Below are positions 8,817-19,174 of a stretch of 64,000 nt of DNA, piece after piece. The DNA comes from Clostridium tepidum (GTDB taxonomy: Bacteria > Bacillota > Clostridia > Clostridiales > Clostridiaceae), in contig NZ_MRAE01000003.1 in assembly GCF_002008345.1 (NCBI RefSeq), forward strand, positions 97,954-161,953. The letters run 5' to 3'. Made by a program: the position numbers and the translations under genes. Numbering within the stretch: the first letter of the stretch is position 1; every line of letters starts with the position of its first letter. The notes beneath the pieces were generated by a model. The model had not been told where the DNA came from, did not search any database, and saw only the letters and a program-made list of their open reading frames with translations.

Positions 8817-10787
8817 ATGACGCTTAATAATATAGCTATTAAAAATATTAAAGGAAATTTAAATAAATATGCTATGTATTATTTGAGTAATGTAATAGTG
8901 GTAACTATATTTTTTATATTTGCTAATTTTATATATAATCCAGGTGTTAGCAGTTCGAATATTAGTGACAAAACTATAAGTGATGTTGCCAGTAAATTAA
9001 TGTATTTGTGCGAGTTTGTAATAATAATTTTTACTTTTATATTTTCAAATTACTCAATAACTAGTTTTTTAAAGTCTAGAGAAAAAGAATTTGGACTTTT
9101 ATCAATGTTTGGTTTAACCAAAAGTCAAATAAGACGATATGTTATGTTTGAAAATGTAATAATTTCAATTTTTTCTATTATAACAGGACTTTTCTTTGGA
9201 ATTTTGTTTTCAAAATTATTTTTTATGGCTATGTCTGTAATTTTAGATTTGAATAGAGAAATGCCATTTTTAATATCAAGTAAAGCTATAAAAATAACAA
9301 TATTAAGCTTTTTTATACTTCTTAATATTATAAGTTTTATTACAAGCCGCAAAATAAAAAATAACAATATCGTAGAATTGCTAAAGGGTGAGAGAATACC
9401 TAAGACAACACCAAAGTTTTCTAAATTTAAATCAGTATTAGCAATAATACTTATCATCTCAGGATATATTGTAGGGCTATTTTCTGGAACAGCTATTATA
9501 ATTACAATGATTCCAATACTTATAGTTGTAATAATAGGAACTAAACTTTTGTTTTCTCAATTTAGTGTGTTTTTCACAAATAAGCTTCAAAATAATAAGG
9601 GTATTTATTATAAAGGAATAAATTTAATAACCTTGTCTCAAATTATATATAAATTAAAAGATAATGCAAAGGTATTATTTATTACTTCAATACTTAGTGG
9701 AATTACTCTTGCATCAGCTATATCAGTTTATTCTTTGCAAAAGGTAACTCTATCTTCACTTGAAGAAAATTGTCCACAGGATATAGGAATTATAGAGCAG
9801 GGGATAAATTCTCATAAAGTTATAGCAAATGGAAAAGTTGAGGATATATTAGAAAAGCATAAATTTGATATAAAATATAAAAATAAAATAGAATTAATAA
9901 AAGGAAAAAATAATGATAAAGTAGTAGAAAATAATAATAATACTTATGGGATAAAAATAAATAAAAATGATTTTAATATAATGTCAGAAAATAGTTTTAA
10001 TAAACTTGCAAAACAATATAATAGGAAATCTTTAGATTTGAAAGATGGAGAAGTAGTAATATATACTTATGATTTAACCAATAATATAGCTAATCAAAAA
10101 ACAGAACTTCCTTTTAGTAATCAGAAGACCTTAAATTTAAATATTGAAGGTAAAGTAAGTAGCTTTAATATATCAAAAAATTTAAAGGGCGGAATTATAA
10201 ATGCAGATATCCAAAATACTAATACTATAATTGTTAGTAATAGTGATTTTAAAAAATTATGGAATAAAGTTTCATATAGTAATAAGTGCATTTATTATGG
10301 ATACAATATTAAACATAATTTAAAAGCTGCTGATGCAGTAACTGAAATAAAAAATGCAGTTGCAAAAGATCAAGAAAAATTTTTTACTGAAAGAGTAATA
10401 AGCGCAGCAGGTCTAATGCAGATTTTATCTGTACTTTTATTCATAGGAACCTTCGTTGCAATGATATTTTTTATTGCAACAGGAAGTATATTATATTTCA
10501 AAATGTTTAATGAAGTTCAGAAAGATAAGCAGGATTTTATAGGACTAAAAAAGATAGGTGTTACACAAGAAGAAATAAAAAAGATAGTTAGTATTCAAAG
10601 TTTTACAATGTTTTTCTTACCACTTACAGTTGCAACATTACATGCTGCTTTTGCAGTAAAATCTGTAGGACTTCTATATACAAAATATTTTATATTTATA
10701 GCAGGAATATATCTAGTTCTACAAATAATATATTATCTATTTGCTAAATGGATGTATGTAAAACAAATCAATAGCTGGAACATTTAA
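8817..10787 (+). CDS. FtsX-like ABC permease (BceB-like)
   Basis: A 656-residue permease with about ten membrane segments. The N-terminal FtsX unit lies at ~15-300, with the typical KSREKEFGLLSMFGL motif after the second segment. A large hydrophilic extracellular domain (~310-530) separates it from the last three segments, which contain KDKQDFIGLKKIGVTQEEI. This plan is diagnostic for BceB-type permeases, whose big external loop binds peptide antibiotics. AGGAGG lies eight bases before the ATG. Together with the ATPase and the upstream kinase/regulator it completes a four-gene module. Confidence 0.9.
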   Translation: MTLNNIAIKNIKGNLNKYAMYYLSNVIVVTIFFIFANFIYNPGVSSSNISDKTISDVASKLMYLCEFVIIIFTFIFSNYSITSFLKSREKEFGLLSMFGLTKSQIRRYVMFENVIISIFSIITGLFFGILFSKLFFMAMSVILDLNREMPFLISSKAIKITILSFFILLNIISFITSRKIKNNNIVELLKGERIPKTTPKFSKFKSVLAIILIISGYIVGLFSGTAIIITMIPILIVVIIGTKLLFSQFSVFFTNKLQNNKGIYYKGINLITLSQIIYKLKDNAKVLFITSILSGITLASAISVYSLQKVTLSSLEENCPQDIGIIEQGINSHKVIANGKVEDILEKHKFDIKYKNKIELIKGKNNDKVVENNNNTYGIKINKNDFNIMSENSFNKLAKQYNRKSLDLKDGEVVIYTYDLTNNIANQKTELPFSNQKTLNLNIEGKVSSFNISKNLKGGIINADIQNTNTIIVSNSDFKKLWNKVSYSNKCIYYGYNIKHNLKAADAVTEIKNAVAKDQEKFFTERVISAAGLMQILSVLLFIGTFVAMIFFIATGSILYFKMFNEVQKDKQDFIGLKKIGVTQEEIKKIVSIQSFTMFFLPLTVATLHAAFAVKSVGLLYTKYFIFIAGIYLVLQIIYYLFAKWMYVKQINSWNI

Positions 10788-11013
10788 ATAGTACAAAGTA
10801 ACAATTTATAACTATTATATATTGTAAGTTTATATTTTTAAATTTATACTTTAAAAATTCTAAATTTAGAGTAAAATTTATGTTTGAATATTTAAAATAT
10901 GAATAAACTGGAATAAATTTTATTTAAAATGAAGTAATTTTTTTGTTTAAATTTTATATTTGATTATTAATAGTATATAAAATGTGTTATAATGTCATAT
11001 ATCATATAAAAAG

Positions 11014-11080
11014 CTCGTATATCATCGGTAATATGGTCCGAAAGTTTCTACCTGCTAACCATAAATTAGCAGACTACGGG
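11014..11080 (+). ncRNA. Guanine-class purine riboswitch
   Basis: P1 is CTCGTA (11014-11019) with TACGGG (11075-11080). The conserved joining segments ATATCAT, GTTTCTACC and GACTACGGG are all present, and the two arms CGG...CCG and CTGCTAA...TTAGCAG are paired. The specificity base in GACTACG is C, the guanine/hypoxanthine form (adenine aptamers have T). A -10 box TATAAT sits at 10988-10993. A terminator follows at 11130, so guanine should reduce expression of the xanthine uptake genes. Confidence 0.95.
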
Positions 11081-11129
11081 GTATTGTGCATTCAGTAAAT
11101 AGATATTTATATCTATTTTATATGAACTC

Positions 11130-11160
11130 AACACCTCAATCTTAATTGAGGTGTTTTTTG
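11130..11160 (+). terminator. Terminator of the purine riboswitch
   Basis: The 11-bp stem AACACCTCAAT / ATTGAGGTGTT with loop CTTA is followed by TTTT. It is the expression platform between the aptamer and pbuX. Confidence 0.88.
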
Positions 11161-11269
11161 TTTTACAAAATTATCTCCTAATAGGTGGATTCTTATTTAT
11201 GTACCTTAAAATGCTGCATGATAAATAAATATTTAGAGCATTAATAAAATTAAGGAGGAGAGTAGTAAA

Positions 11270-12571
11270 ATGAAAAAAAATGAGATGGATATTCAATTAT
11301 TATATGGAGTAAATGATAAGCCTAAAATATTAATGCAAATTTTATTGGGATTACAACACATTTTTGCGGCTTTTGGGGGAATTATTGTTGTTCCAATTGT
11401 TATTTCAGCGTCTTTAGGTTTTGATGCTCAAACTTCAACAACATTAATTAGTAGTGCAATTTTAGCAGCGGGAGTTGCTACTTTTATTCAATCAAAAGGA
11501 ATAGGTCCTATTGGGGCACGAGTTGCATGTATTATGGGAACTGATTTTACATTTGTTGCACCAGCTATTGCTGTTGGGGAAAAATTTGGATTGTCAGGAA
11601 TTTTTGGAGCCACAATTTTAGGAGCTAGCATAGTAATTATTTTAAGTTTTTTTATTAAACCATTAATGAAATTATTTCCTCCTATTGTAACAGGAACAGT
11701 AGTTAGTTTAATTGGATTAACATTATTACCTGTTTCAATAGATTGGGCGGCAGGGGGAGTAGGAGCTAATAATTATGGAAGCTTGAAAAACATTTCTGTT
11801 GCTTTAATAATAATGGTAATTACATTATTATTAAACCATTATGGAAAAGGATTAGTAAGCAGTGCTTCAATTTTAATTGGTATGGTTTTTGGATATATAA
11901 TTTGTATTCCGCTAGGAATGGTTGATTTTTCATCAGTAAGTCAAGCTAGTTGGATATCATTACCTAAAATTTTAGGTTATGGTATAACTTTTAATTTACA
12001 AGTTTTATTACCTTTTATTCCTGCATATTTTGTTACTATTATTGGAACTGTTGGATGTCTTAAAGCTATTACTGAAGTATCGGGTATTAAATCAGATGAA
12101 AAACCTGTTACATCTGGAGTTTTATCTGATGGAATAGGAAGTATGTTGGCAGGTGTTTTCGGAGCATTACCTAATACGTCCTTTAGCCAAAATATTGGAT
12201 TAATTCCATTAACAAAAGTAGCAAGTCGTTATGTAACAATGATGGCTGGAATACTATTGATTATTTTAGGTTTATTTCCTAAATTTGCTGCACTAATAAA
12301 TATAATGCCACAGCCTGTATTAGGTGGTGTAGGAATCGTTATGTTTGGAACAGTAGCTGCAGCAGGAATACAAACTTTAAGTAGTGTAAAATTGAATAAT
12401 AGAAACATGTTAATAATTGCAACATCCATCGGATTAGGGTTAGGAGTTACTTTTCGTCCAGAATTTATTGCTAAATTACCAGAATCTCTAAAAATGATTT
12501 TTTCATCAGGGATTTCAACTGGTACAATTGTAGCTTTATTATTGAATGTAATATTAAAAGAAAAAGAATAA
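11270..12571 (+). CDS. pbuX: Xanthine permease (NCS2 family)
   Basis: A 433-residue transporter of the nucleobase:cation symporter-2 family with 12-14 membrane segments, importing xanthine or related purines. It shows the family segments LLGLQHIFAAFGGIIVVP near the N terminus, a central QNIGLIPLTKVASRYV-like motif (residues ~305-320), and LLGGVGIVMFGTVAAAGIQ-type sequence. AAGGAGGAG lies before the ATG. The guanine riboswitch upstream and xpt 22 bases downstream define a purine-salvage operon. Confidence 0.93.
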   Translation: MKKNEMDIQLLYGVNDKPKILMQILLGLQHIFAAFGGIIVVPIVISASLGFDAQTSTTLISSAILAAGVATFIQSKGIGPIGARVACIMGTDFTFVAPAIAVGEKFGLSGIFGATILGASIVIILSFFIKPLMKLFPPIVTGTVVSLIGLTLLPVSIDWAAGGVGANNYGSLKNISVALIIMVITLLLNHYGKGLVSSASILIGMVFGYIICIPLGMVDFSSVSQASWISLPKILGYGITFNLQVLLPFIPAYFVTIIGTVGCLKAITEVSGIKSDEKPVTSGVLSDGIGSMLAGVFGALPNTSFSQNIGLIPLTKVASRYVTMMAGILLIILGLFPKFAALINIMPQPVLGGVGIVMFGTVAAAGIQTLSSVKLNNRNMLIIATSIGLGLGVTFRPEFIAKLPESLKMIFSSGISTGTIVALLLNVILKEKE

Positions 12572-12593
12572 GGATATTTATGAGGTGATATAA

Positions 12594-13166
12594 GTGGAAA
12601 AATTACAAAATCGTATTTTAGAGGAAGGGAATGCATTATCTGAAACGGTATTAAAGGTAGATTCTTTTTTAAACCATCAAGTAGACCCAGATTTAATGTA
12701 TGAAATAGGAACCTATTTTAAAAATTATTTTAAAGATCACAAAATTACAAAAGTATTTACAATTGAGAGTTCAGGAATTGCTCCAGCTGTTATGACTGCA
12801 ATGCAAATGAATTTACCAATGGTAATATTAAAAAAACAAACATCAAAAATTTTAAATGGAAGTGTTTATCAAACTACTGTGCACTCATTTACAAAAGGTT
12901 CAGACTATGAATTAACACTATCTAAAAAATATATTAATAAAGAAGACAATGTATTAATTATAGATGATTTTTTGGCAAACGGAGAAGCTGCATTAGGAGC
13001 TGCACGTTTAGTTCAAGAAGCAGGAGCTAAAGTTGCTGGAATGGGAATTGTTATCGAAAAATCATTCCAACCGGGAAGAAAAATGCTAGAAGACAAAGGA
13101 TACGATGTATATTCACTAGCACGTATAGCAAAACTTAAAAAAGGTTTAATTGAATTTGTAAAATAA
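12594..13166 (+). CDS. xpt: Xanthine phosphoribosyltransferase
   Basis: A 190-residue type I phosphoribosyltransferase converting xanthine and PRPP to XMP in the cytoplasm. The PRPP-binding loop is [14 protein letters not shown] (residues ~121-134). The N-terminal [29 protein letters not shown] and the flexible-loop region KQTSKILNG match Xpt enzymes. Its 190 residues are the normal family length. The GTG start at 12594 is supported by GAGGTG six bases upstream. It traps the purine brought in by the adjacent permease. Confidence 0.95.
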   Translation: MEKLQNRILEEGNALSETVLKVDSFLNHQVDPDLMYEIGTYFKNYFKDHKITKVFTIESSGIAPAVMTAMQMNLPMVILKKQTSKILNGSVYQTTVHSFTKGSDYELTLSKKYINKEDNVLIIDDFLANGEAALGAARLVQEAGAKVAGMGIVIEKSFQPGRKMLEDKGYDVYSLARIAKLKKGLIEFVK

Positions 13167-13224
13167 ACATATTTTAATTATTGAATTTTAATATACTACT
13201 TATCAGTAATTATATAATATTATA

Positions 13225-13325
13225 TTTCAAAATAGATTTAATTTTAATATGACAAAGATAAAATGATTTATTTATAAATTTATTTTTTATCTTAGCAAGA
13301 TTAAAATTAAATCTATTTTATTTTA
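13225..13325. repeat. MITE-like hairpin repeat, copy 2
   Basis: TCAAAATAGATTTAATTTTA on the left is mirrored by TTAAAATTAAATCTATTTTA on the right, with inner arms AAGATAAAA / TTTTTTATCTT. The outer arm is the same sequence as in the elements at 5460 and 45451. It follows xpt by about 60 bases and can act as the operon's terminator. The rest of 13326-13640 holds only a small hairpin and AT-rich sequence. Confidence 0.7.
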
Positions 13326-13440
13326 GATAATAATTATTTATTGCAGATTTAAAATAAAATATTTCTTTATTATAAGAAAAAACTATTTATTAGATATAAA
13401 AACAAAATTAGTGAACAGAATATAAAGGCATTACATTGTT

Positions 13441-13480
13441 TTAAGTTGTTGGTAAACATATTTTATTAACAGCTTTTGTA
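13441..13480 (+). terminator. Hairpin resembling the terminator after lrgB
   Basis: AAGTTGTTGGTAAA pairs imperfectly with TTTATTAACAGCTTTT around CATA. Nearly the same hairpin recurs at 14819-14855 behind lrgB. Here it sits in the gap before lrgA with no gene directly upstream. Confidence 0.45.
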
Positions 13481-13666
13481 TTTATTATAGAAAACATTTT
13501 CATAATTTTAAGTTATTTTTGCAATTTATATTATTTATTGTATATTTGCACAATACTAATTTATTTTAAAATTTCAACTTTTATTTTAATATGGTATTTA
13601 TAATAAAAAAGTAATAAAATAAATACTAGTTGTTAAAAACTTAATATTTAGAAAAGAGGTGTTACC

Positions 13667-14026
13667 TTGAGATTATTAAGACAGTTAGGAATAATTTTGT
13701 TGATTTGCCTATTAGGTGAAGCTATACATGATTTCTTTAGGTTGCCTATACCAGGAAATGTTATAGGGATGATACTATTATTTCTATGCTTATCCTCAGG
13801 TATAATAAAATTAACAAAAATAAACTATATAAGTAAGTTTTTACTTGATCATTTAGCTTTTTTCTTCGTACCAGCAGGAGTAGGAATTTTATCCTGTATG
13901 CCTATGCTAAAAGGTAAATGGTTAGCATTTTTAGGAGTATGCTTAATAACAAGTATTATTATAATAATTGTCACGGGTTGGACTATTCAATTATATATGA
14001 AACTAACAAGCAAGGAGGTAAAATAA
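13667..14026 (+). CDS. lrgA: LrgA/CidA family holin-like protein
   Basis: A 119-residue membrane protein with four predicted segments, of the CidA/LrgA holin-like family that modulates murein hydrolase activity and lysis. The family motifs GEAIHDFFRLPIPGNVIGMILLF and the segment FFVPAGVGIL are present. The start is TTG 13667, supported by GAAAAGAGGTG ending about six bases upstream. Its stop overlaps the next start (TAATG), so the two proteins are translationally coupled. No LytSR-type regulator is adjacent. Confidence 0.88.
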   Translation: MRLLRQLGIILLICLLGEAIHDFFRLPIPGNVIGMILLFLCLSSGIIKLTKINYISKFLLDHLAFFFVPAGVGILSCMPMLKGKWLAFLGVCLITSIIIIIVTGWTIQLYMKLTSKEVK

Positions 14027-14721
14027 TGATACAAGATCTTTTAAATTCTCCTGTATTTGGCATATTATTATCAATAATATGTTTTGAAATAGGGCTTTAT
14101 ATATATAGAAAAACAAAAATAGCCTTATTTAATCCGCTTTTAATATGTATAACTTTAATAGTCTTCATATTAATATTTTTTAACATTAAATTAGATAATT
14201 TTAATAAAGGTGGTAATTTTATATCTTTCTTTTTAGGACCTGCTACAGTAGTACTAGCTGTACCATTATATAAAAAAATAAATGTAATAAAAAAATACGC
14301 TATACCTATATTATTAGGGGTAACTGTAGGATCTATAACTGCTATGATAAGTATATTCTATATTTCTAGGGAATTTGGTCTGACCAGTAAGATGTCTTAT
14401 TCATTAATGCCAAAATCTATAACAACTCCTATAGGTATAGAAGTATCTAAAGTTTTAGGAGGTATACCTTCAATTACAGTATCAGCTATTATAATAACTG
14501 GTATAATGGGAGCAGTAATATCACCTATAGTATGTAAGATATTTAAAATTAAAAATAATATAGCTATAGGTATTTCTATTGGCACATCTTCTCATGCTAT
14601 AGGTACTACAAAGGCTATAGAAATAGGAGAAACTGAAGGTGCTATGAGTAGTTTAGCTATAGGAATAGCTGGACTTGTTACTTCTTTTTTAGCTCCTATA
14701 ATAGTAAAATTTTTACATTGA
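14026..14721 (+). CDS. lrgB: LrgB/CidB family membrane protein
   Basis: A 231-residue polytopic membrane protein, the usual partner of LrgA. The family signatures SLMPKSITTPIGIEVSKVLGG and GTSSHAIGTTKAIEIGETEGA are clear. The start is ATG 14026, with AAGGAGG eight bases upstream. An in-frame upstream ATG at 13918 lies inside lrgA and adds 36 non-family residues, so it is rejected. In other bacteria the pair opposes or tunes autolysis and can move metabolites such as pyruvate. Its role here is not shown by context. Confidence 0.9.
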   Translation: MIQDLLNSPVFGILLSIICFEIGLYIYRKTKIALFNPLLICITLIVFILIFFNIKLDNFNKGGNFISFFLGPATVVLAVPLYKKINVIKKYAIPILLGVTVGSITAMISIFYISREFGLTSKMSYSLMPKSITTPIGIEVSKVLGGIPSITVSAIIITGIMGAVISPIVCKIFKIKNNIAIGISIGTSSHAIGTTKAIEIGETEGAMSSLAIGIAGLVTSFLAPIIVKFLH

Positions 14722-14818
14722 TTTTGTTATTTATATATTATTGTAATTGGTTTATTTGCAACCATGTAATTATTAAAATTTTAAAATATACAAATTTGAG
14801 TTATTAAAATTCAAGTTT

Positions 14819-14856
14819 AGGCTGTTGATAAACATATTTTATCAACAGCTTTTTAG
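14819..14856 (+). terminator. Terminator of lrgAB
   Basis: AGGCTGTTGATAAA pairs with TTTATCAACAGCTTTTT around CATA. The stem is GC-richer than its surroundings and ends in a T run. The remainder of 14722-15037 is AT-rich with no further gene. Confidence 0.8.
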
Positions 14857-15037
14857 TTATTTTATATTTTACGATGCTTGTAAAAATTTTTATAATAGTT
14901 AAAAATTTACATGAAAAAAATTAATAATATTAAAATTTGGAATAAATTAACAATAGATGGTATATATAATAAAAATTGACATATGGATCAAAATATAATA
15001 TATTTATAATAAAAATATATTATTTTAGGGGTAAAAT

Positions 15038-15687
15038 ATGAAAAAAGTAAAAAAAGTCTAATTTTATCGTTAATTCTATTATTCATTCCAATGATAGTAA
15101 TAGGATGTAGTTCTAAACCAAAAGTAAGTGCTGATGAAACAACAAAAATGTTATTTGACTTCTATATTAAAGGAAATAAAGAATCTTTATCAAAAATTAA
15201 AATATCAAAAGAACAAATAGAAGAAGTTTCAAAAATGCAAAAGGATAAAACTATAGCCAAAATAAAAACTAATTTCACATCAGAAGGTTTAAAAATTAGT
15301 GATGAGCAAGCAAATCAAATATATGCAGCTAGAGTAGCAGCTTTAAAGAAATTATCAGGAAAGACTGAAGTTATTTCTCAAGATGATAAATCTGCACAAG
15401 TTAAACTAAAAGTAACTTATTTTGATGAAGTTGCTCTAGATAAAAAAGCAGGAATTGATACTGTGGAAGAAGTTGGAAAAATGAATCTTACAGATAGACA
15501 AGAAGCTATTAATAAAGCAAAAGATATCTATATAAAAAATTTAATAAAATCATACGGAAGTGTAAAACCATCATCTGATATGAAAGAACAAACTTTTAAA
15601 CTGACTATAAAAGAACAAACTTGGATGCCAGAAGATATGAAAAATTTTGGTGAAAGCATTGTTAAATTAACTTCAGGAATAAAATAA
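15038..15687 (+). CDS. Lipoprotein (DUF5105-like) with frameshift in the signal peptide
   Basis: The ATG at 15038 follows an AGGGGT ribosome site and reads MKKVKKV then TAA. One base out of phase, the next codons read SLILSLILLFIPMIVIGC, a perfect lipoprotein signal peptide with lipobox VIGC. The fault lies in the run of seven A at 15049-15055; an eighth A would restore a ~216-residue lipoprotein. The first in-phase ATG (15091) starts only five residues before the lipobox Cys and has no ribosome site. The mature part is Lys-rich and resembles DUF5105 lipoproteins (this family call is tentative). It may be inactive, rescued by slippage on the A run, or a sequencing error. Confidence 0.65.
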
Positions 15688-16084
15688 TCATTATAAGGAT
15701 AAAATTTATTTTATAAACAATGGAGTGTTTCTAAATAAAAAATTACTAATTAAAATTGAAAAATTAATATTAAAACTATATATTTCTAATAAGGAGATGG
15801 AAAAAGATGTACCATCTCCTTATTATTAGTGCAATTAAATTAATTAATGGTTATAATATAATAATTGTTTTATATAAAATGTAATATATAACCTTGGCAT
15901 ATAAAAGTAATTATGGGAATAATCAGATAAGTTGGTTTTAGCAATTTAAATAATTTAAAAATCCAATATATAATAATTTACTTTCAATCAAAACTATGTA
16001 ATAATATAAAAATGTAAAAACTTAAAAACTAAAAAATTTTATAAATGATAATAATAAAATAATATAGTATAGTGAGGCGTAAAC
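15688..16084. other. Intergenic region with one inverted repeat
   Basis: A 14-bp stem TAATAAGGAGATGG (15787-15800) pairs with CCATCTCCTTATTA (15812-15825) and probably ends the lipoprotein transcript. It lacks a long T run. The rest, up to the GAGGCG ribosome site at 16073, is AT-rich with nothing else recognisable. Confidence 0.55.
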
Positions 16085-17593
16085 ATGAAAATAGGATTTG
16101 ATCACGAAAAATATCTTGAAGAACAATCAAAATACATCTTGGAAAGAGTTAATAATTATGACAAACTATATTTAGAATTCGGAGGAAAACTTTTATTTGA
16201 TTTACATGCTAAAAGAGTATTACCTGGATTTGATGAAAATGCAAAAATTAAATTACTACACAAATTAAGAGAAAAAGTAGAAATAATTATTTGTTTATAT
16301 GCAGGAGATATTGAAAGAAACAAAATAAGAGGCGATTTCGGTATTACTTATGATTTTGATGTTTTAAGACTTATCGATGATTTAAGAGAATATAATCTTG
16401 AAGTAAACAGTGTTGTAATAACAAGATATAATGGACAAGCTGCAACTAATATATTTATAAATAAATTAGAACGTAGAGGAATAAAAGTTTATAAACATGA
16501 AGCTACCAAAGGATATCCTACAGATGTAGATACTATTGTAAGTGATGAAGGATATGGTAAAAATCCGTATATTGAAACAACTAAACCAATTGTAGTTGTA
16601 ACAGCTCCAGGACCTGGAAGTGGTAAATTAGCGACTTGTCTTAGCCAACTTTATCATGAATATAAAAGAGGAAATGTAGCAGGATATTCTAAATTTGAAA
16701 CTTTCCCAGTTTGGAATATACCTTTAAAACATCCTTTAAATATAGCTTATGAAGCAGCTACAGTAGATCTTAAAGATGTAAATATGATAGATTCTTTCCA
16801 CTTTGATGCTTATAATGAAGTTGCTGTAAACTATAATCGTGATATTGAAAGTTTTCCTGTACTTAAAAGAATTATAGAAAAGATAACAGGAGAAGAATCT
16901 ATTTATAAATCTCCAACAGATATGGGAGTAAATAGAGTAGGTTTTGGTATAGTTGATGATGAAGTTGTTAAAGAGGCATCTAAGCAAGAAATAATAAGGA
17001 GGGCCTTTAAAACAGCTTGTGAATATAAAAAAGGATATGTAGATAAAGAAACTTTCCATAGAGCTAAACTTATTATGGAAGAGCTCAAGTTAAAAGAAGA
17101 AGATAGGAAAGTTGTAGTTCCAGCAAGAGAATACGCAGCTAAATTAAAAGAAAAGACTAATAAAAGTGAGACTTGTGCAGTTGTAGCTTTAGAATTAGAA
17201 GATGGAACAATATTAACAGGTAAAAGTTCAGATATAATGGATGGAACAGCTGCTGTAATTTTAAATGCAATTAAATATTATGCTAATATATCTGATGATA
17301 TCCATCTTATTTCACCAGTTATATTAGAACCAATTATAAATTTAAAAGGAAATATTCTAGGCAGCAAAAGAACAGCTTTAAGCTGTGAAGAAGTATTAAT
17401 GGCTCTTAGTATATGTGCAGCTACAAATCCAACAGCTCAAGTAGCTATGGACAAATTATCAATGTTAAAAGGATGCCAAGCTCATTCAACTACTATTTTA
17501 AATACAAATGAGGAACAAACTTTTAGAAAGCTTGGAATAGATGTAACTTGTGATCCTGAATATATTTCAGAAAGTCTTTATTATAATAACTAA
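16085..17593 (+). CDS. DUF1846 domain-containing protein
   Basis: A 502-residue cytoplasmic protein of the DUF1846 family, which is highly conserved in Firmicutes and known structurally but not functionally. Distinctive segments are [20 protein letters not shown] at the start, [54 protein letters not shown] (residues ~178-197, a nucleotide-loop-like Gly-rich stretch) and [12 protein letters not shown] near the end. Full family length with no lesions. It is monocistronic, closed by a strong hairpin at 17612. Biochemical role unknown. Confidence 0.92.
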   Translation: MKIGFDHEKYLEEQSKYILERVNNYDKLYLEFGGKLLFDLHAKRVLPGFDENAKIKLLHKLREKVEIIICLYAGDIERNKIRGDFGITYDFDVLRLIDDLREYNLEVNSVVITRYNGQAATNIFINKLERRGIKVYKHEATKGYPTDVDTIVSDEGYGKNPYIETTKPIVVVTAPGPGSGKLATCLSQLYHEYKRGNVAGYSKFETFPVWNIPLKHPLNIAYEAATVDLKDVNMIDSFHFDAYNEVAVNYNRDIESFPVLKRIIEKITGEESIYKSPTDMGVNRVGFGIVDDEVVKEASKQEIIRRAFKTACEYKKGYVDKETFHRAKLIMEELKLKEEDRKVVVPAREYAAKLKEKTNKSETCAVVALELEDGTILTGKSSDIMDGTAAVILNAIKYYANISDDIHLISPVILEPIINLKGNILGSKRTALSCEEVLMALSICAATNPTAQVAMDKLSMLKGCQAHSTTILNTNEEQTFRKLGIDVTCDPEYISESLYYNN

Positions 17594-17611
17594 AATAAAT
17601 ATATATCAATA

Positions 17612-17665
17612 TGTCCTAAATTCATTATTTTTAAGTTTAGAATAATGGATTTAGGACACTTTTAA
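17612..17665 (+). terminator. Terminator of the DUF1846 gene
   Basis: An 18-bp stem TGTCCTAAATTCATTATT / AATAATGGATTTAGGACA contains one G-U pair and is followed by CTTTT. The following 300 bases to 17984 show no gene. Confidence 0.85.
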
Positions 17666-17984
17666 ATTGCAATAATTATATTTTTGTGATAAAAGAGATA
17701 AATTTTATTGGAGATAGACTTAATATTTAGATATTATGATTACATTGATATTATCTAGTATCAAATAATAAAGTTGTATCCAAATTTAAATTAAAGGTTA
17801 ATTTTTATAATAAAATTTTAGAATTATAAAAAAAATATCAAAAAAATATAGATATACAAGATTATTTAATATAAAATATAATAGTAAATATTTAACTTAA
17901 TAAGCAAATTAAATATTTATTTACAATACAGGGAAATTATATAAAGAACCATTGATATAAATATATATAAGAAAGGAATGTTCT

Positions 17985-18530
17985 ATGTTAGAGACCATAA
18001 TATTAGCTTTAATAGTGGCTAAATTAAAGGGATATAAGATAAAGCCAATATTCAAATCATGGCATATATATCCTGTATTAGTTATAGAGTTTATATATTT
18101 AATTATACAAATACATATATTTTTAGGAAATTATAGTATAGTAGAACATATTAAAATATTAGAAACCATATATATTTGCTCTTATTTATTTATTATTATA
18201 AAATATGACCAATATATAAGTGCTGTTATAGGATCTATATTTATTTATTTAGGTAGTATGCTAAATAAATTTGTTATAAGAGCAAACAATGGCAAGATGC
18301 CTGTGTTTCCTACTTTATCTTATTTTACAGGATATGCAAAACCTGATTCTTTTATTAAGGTTAATGATATACATGTTTTAGGGGATTCATCTACTAAGTT
18401 TAAGTTTTTAACTGATATAATCGATGTAGGGTATAGTATTATGAGTATTGGAGATATATTTATAAGATTTTTCGTTTTTATTATTATTTTTAATACTATA
18501 AAATATATAGATACTATAAAAAATAAATGA
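17985..18530 (+). CDS. DUF5317 family membrane protein
   Basis: A 181-residue integral membrane protein with about five segments. It matches DUF5317-type clostridial proteins, with the hallmark stretch NKFVIRANNGKMPVFP, then HVLGDSSTKFKFLTDIIDVG and GDIFIRFFVFIIIFNTIK at the end. AAAGGAATG precedes the ATG. Its function is unknown. It lies 185 bases before the first agr-like module with no terminator evident, so co-transcription is possible. Confidence 0.72.
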   Translation: MLETIILALIVAKLKGYKIKPIFKSWHIYPVLVIEFIYLIIQIHIFLGNYSIVEHIKILETIYICSYLFIIIKYDQYISAVIGSIFIYLGSMLNKFVIRANNGKMPVFPTLSYFTGYAKPDSFIKVNDIHVLGDSSTKFKFLTDIIDVGYSIMSIGDIFIRFFVFIIIFNTIKYIDTIKNK

Positions 18531-18714
18531 ATATAAAAATATACACATATTTTTAAAATTATAGGTATATGTATATTATTATAAATTTATTTATTGAAAA
18601 ATATATATAAATTGCCAGATATTAAAATTAAGTTCGTTTTATTTCCATAATCTTAATGATATAATTATAAAGTATGTATAAATATTTACATAATTAATAA
18701 AGGAGAAATAAAAT

Positions 18715-19167
18715 ATGCTAAAATTATCTGTAGTAGAATTTGTTGCAAGAGCTGTTCCAGAAGCATTTTTATTTATTTTTGCAATTTATACATTTTCTCA
18801 TACTAGAATTAATAAAAAAAGATATTTATTATCTAGTCTCCTAATGACAATAATGATATTTATAATTAGATCATTGCCAATAAGTTATGGTATTCATACA
18901 ATACTTAGCATTATGGTACTTGTTTTATTAAGTTATACCATAAATAAAATAGATGTAACAATAGCGGTAAAAAGCACTATTATTACAATAATTTTACAGT
19001 TTATTTGTGAAGGCATTAATATATTTATAATACAATATGTTTTAAAAAATGATATGAACTATATATTTAATAATTCTAAATTAAAAACTATGTATGGCAT
19101 TCCATCTTTGATTATTTTTACATGTATTGTATTATTACTTTATATTAGATTATTAGAAAAGGAATAG
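18715..19167 (+). CDS. AgrC sensor-domain-like small membrane protein (agr module 1)
   Basis: A 150-residue protein with four to five membrane segments and no catalytic domain. It is paralogous to the proteins at 23078 and 25642. All share an N-terminal VEx-(6)-PExF helix, a basic turn (INKKRYLLSS) and the motif RSLPISYGIHTIL. This layout resembles the membrane receptor half of AgrC-type peptide sensors without the kinase. It is followed by agrB after seven bases. It could act as a stand-alone peptide receptor, an AgrB partner or an immunity factor. The resemblance is from pattern only and needs a profile search. Confidence 0.6.
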   Translation: MLKLSVVEFVARAVPEAFLFIFAIYTFSHTRINKKRYLLSSLLMTIMIFIIRSLPISYGIHTILSIMVLVLLSYTINKIDVTIAVKSTIITIILQFICEGINIFIIQYVLKNDMNYIFNNSKLKTMYGIPSLIIFTCIVLLLYIRLLEKE

Positions 19168-19174
19168 TTGAAAT

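Noticed and set aside
13918..14025. Longer LrgB start at ATG 13918
   Set aside because: The extra 36 codons lie inside lrgA in another frame, lack family similarity and have no ribosome site; ATG 14026 has AAGGAGG.
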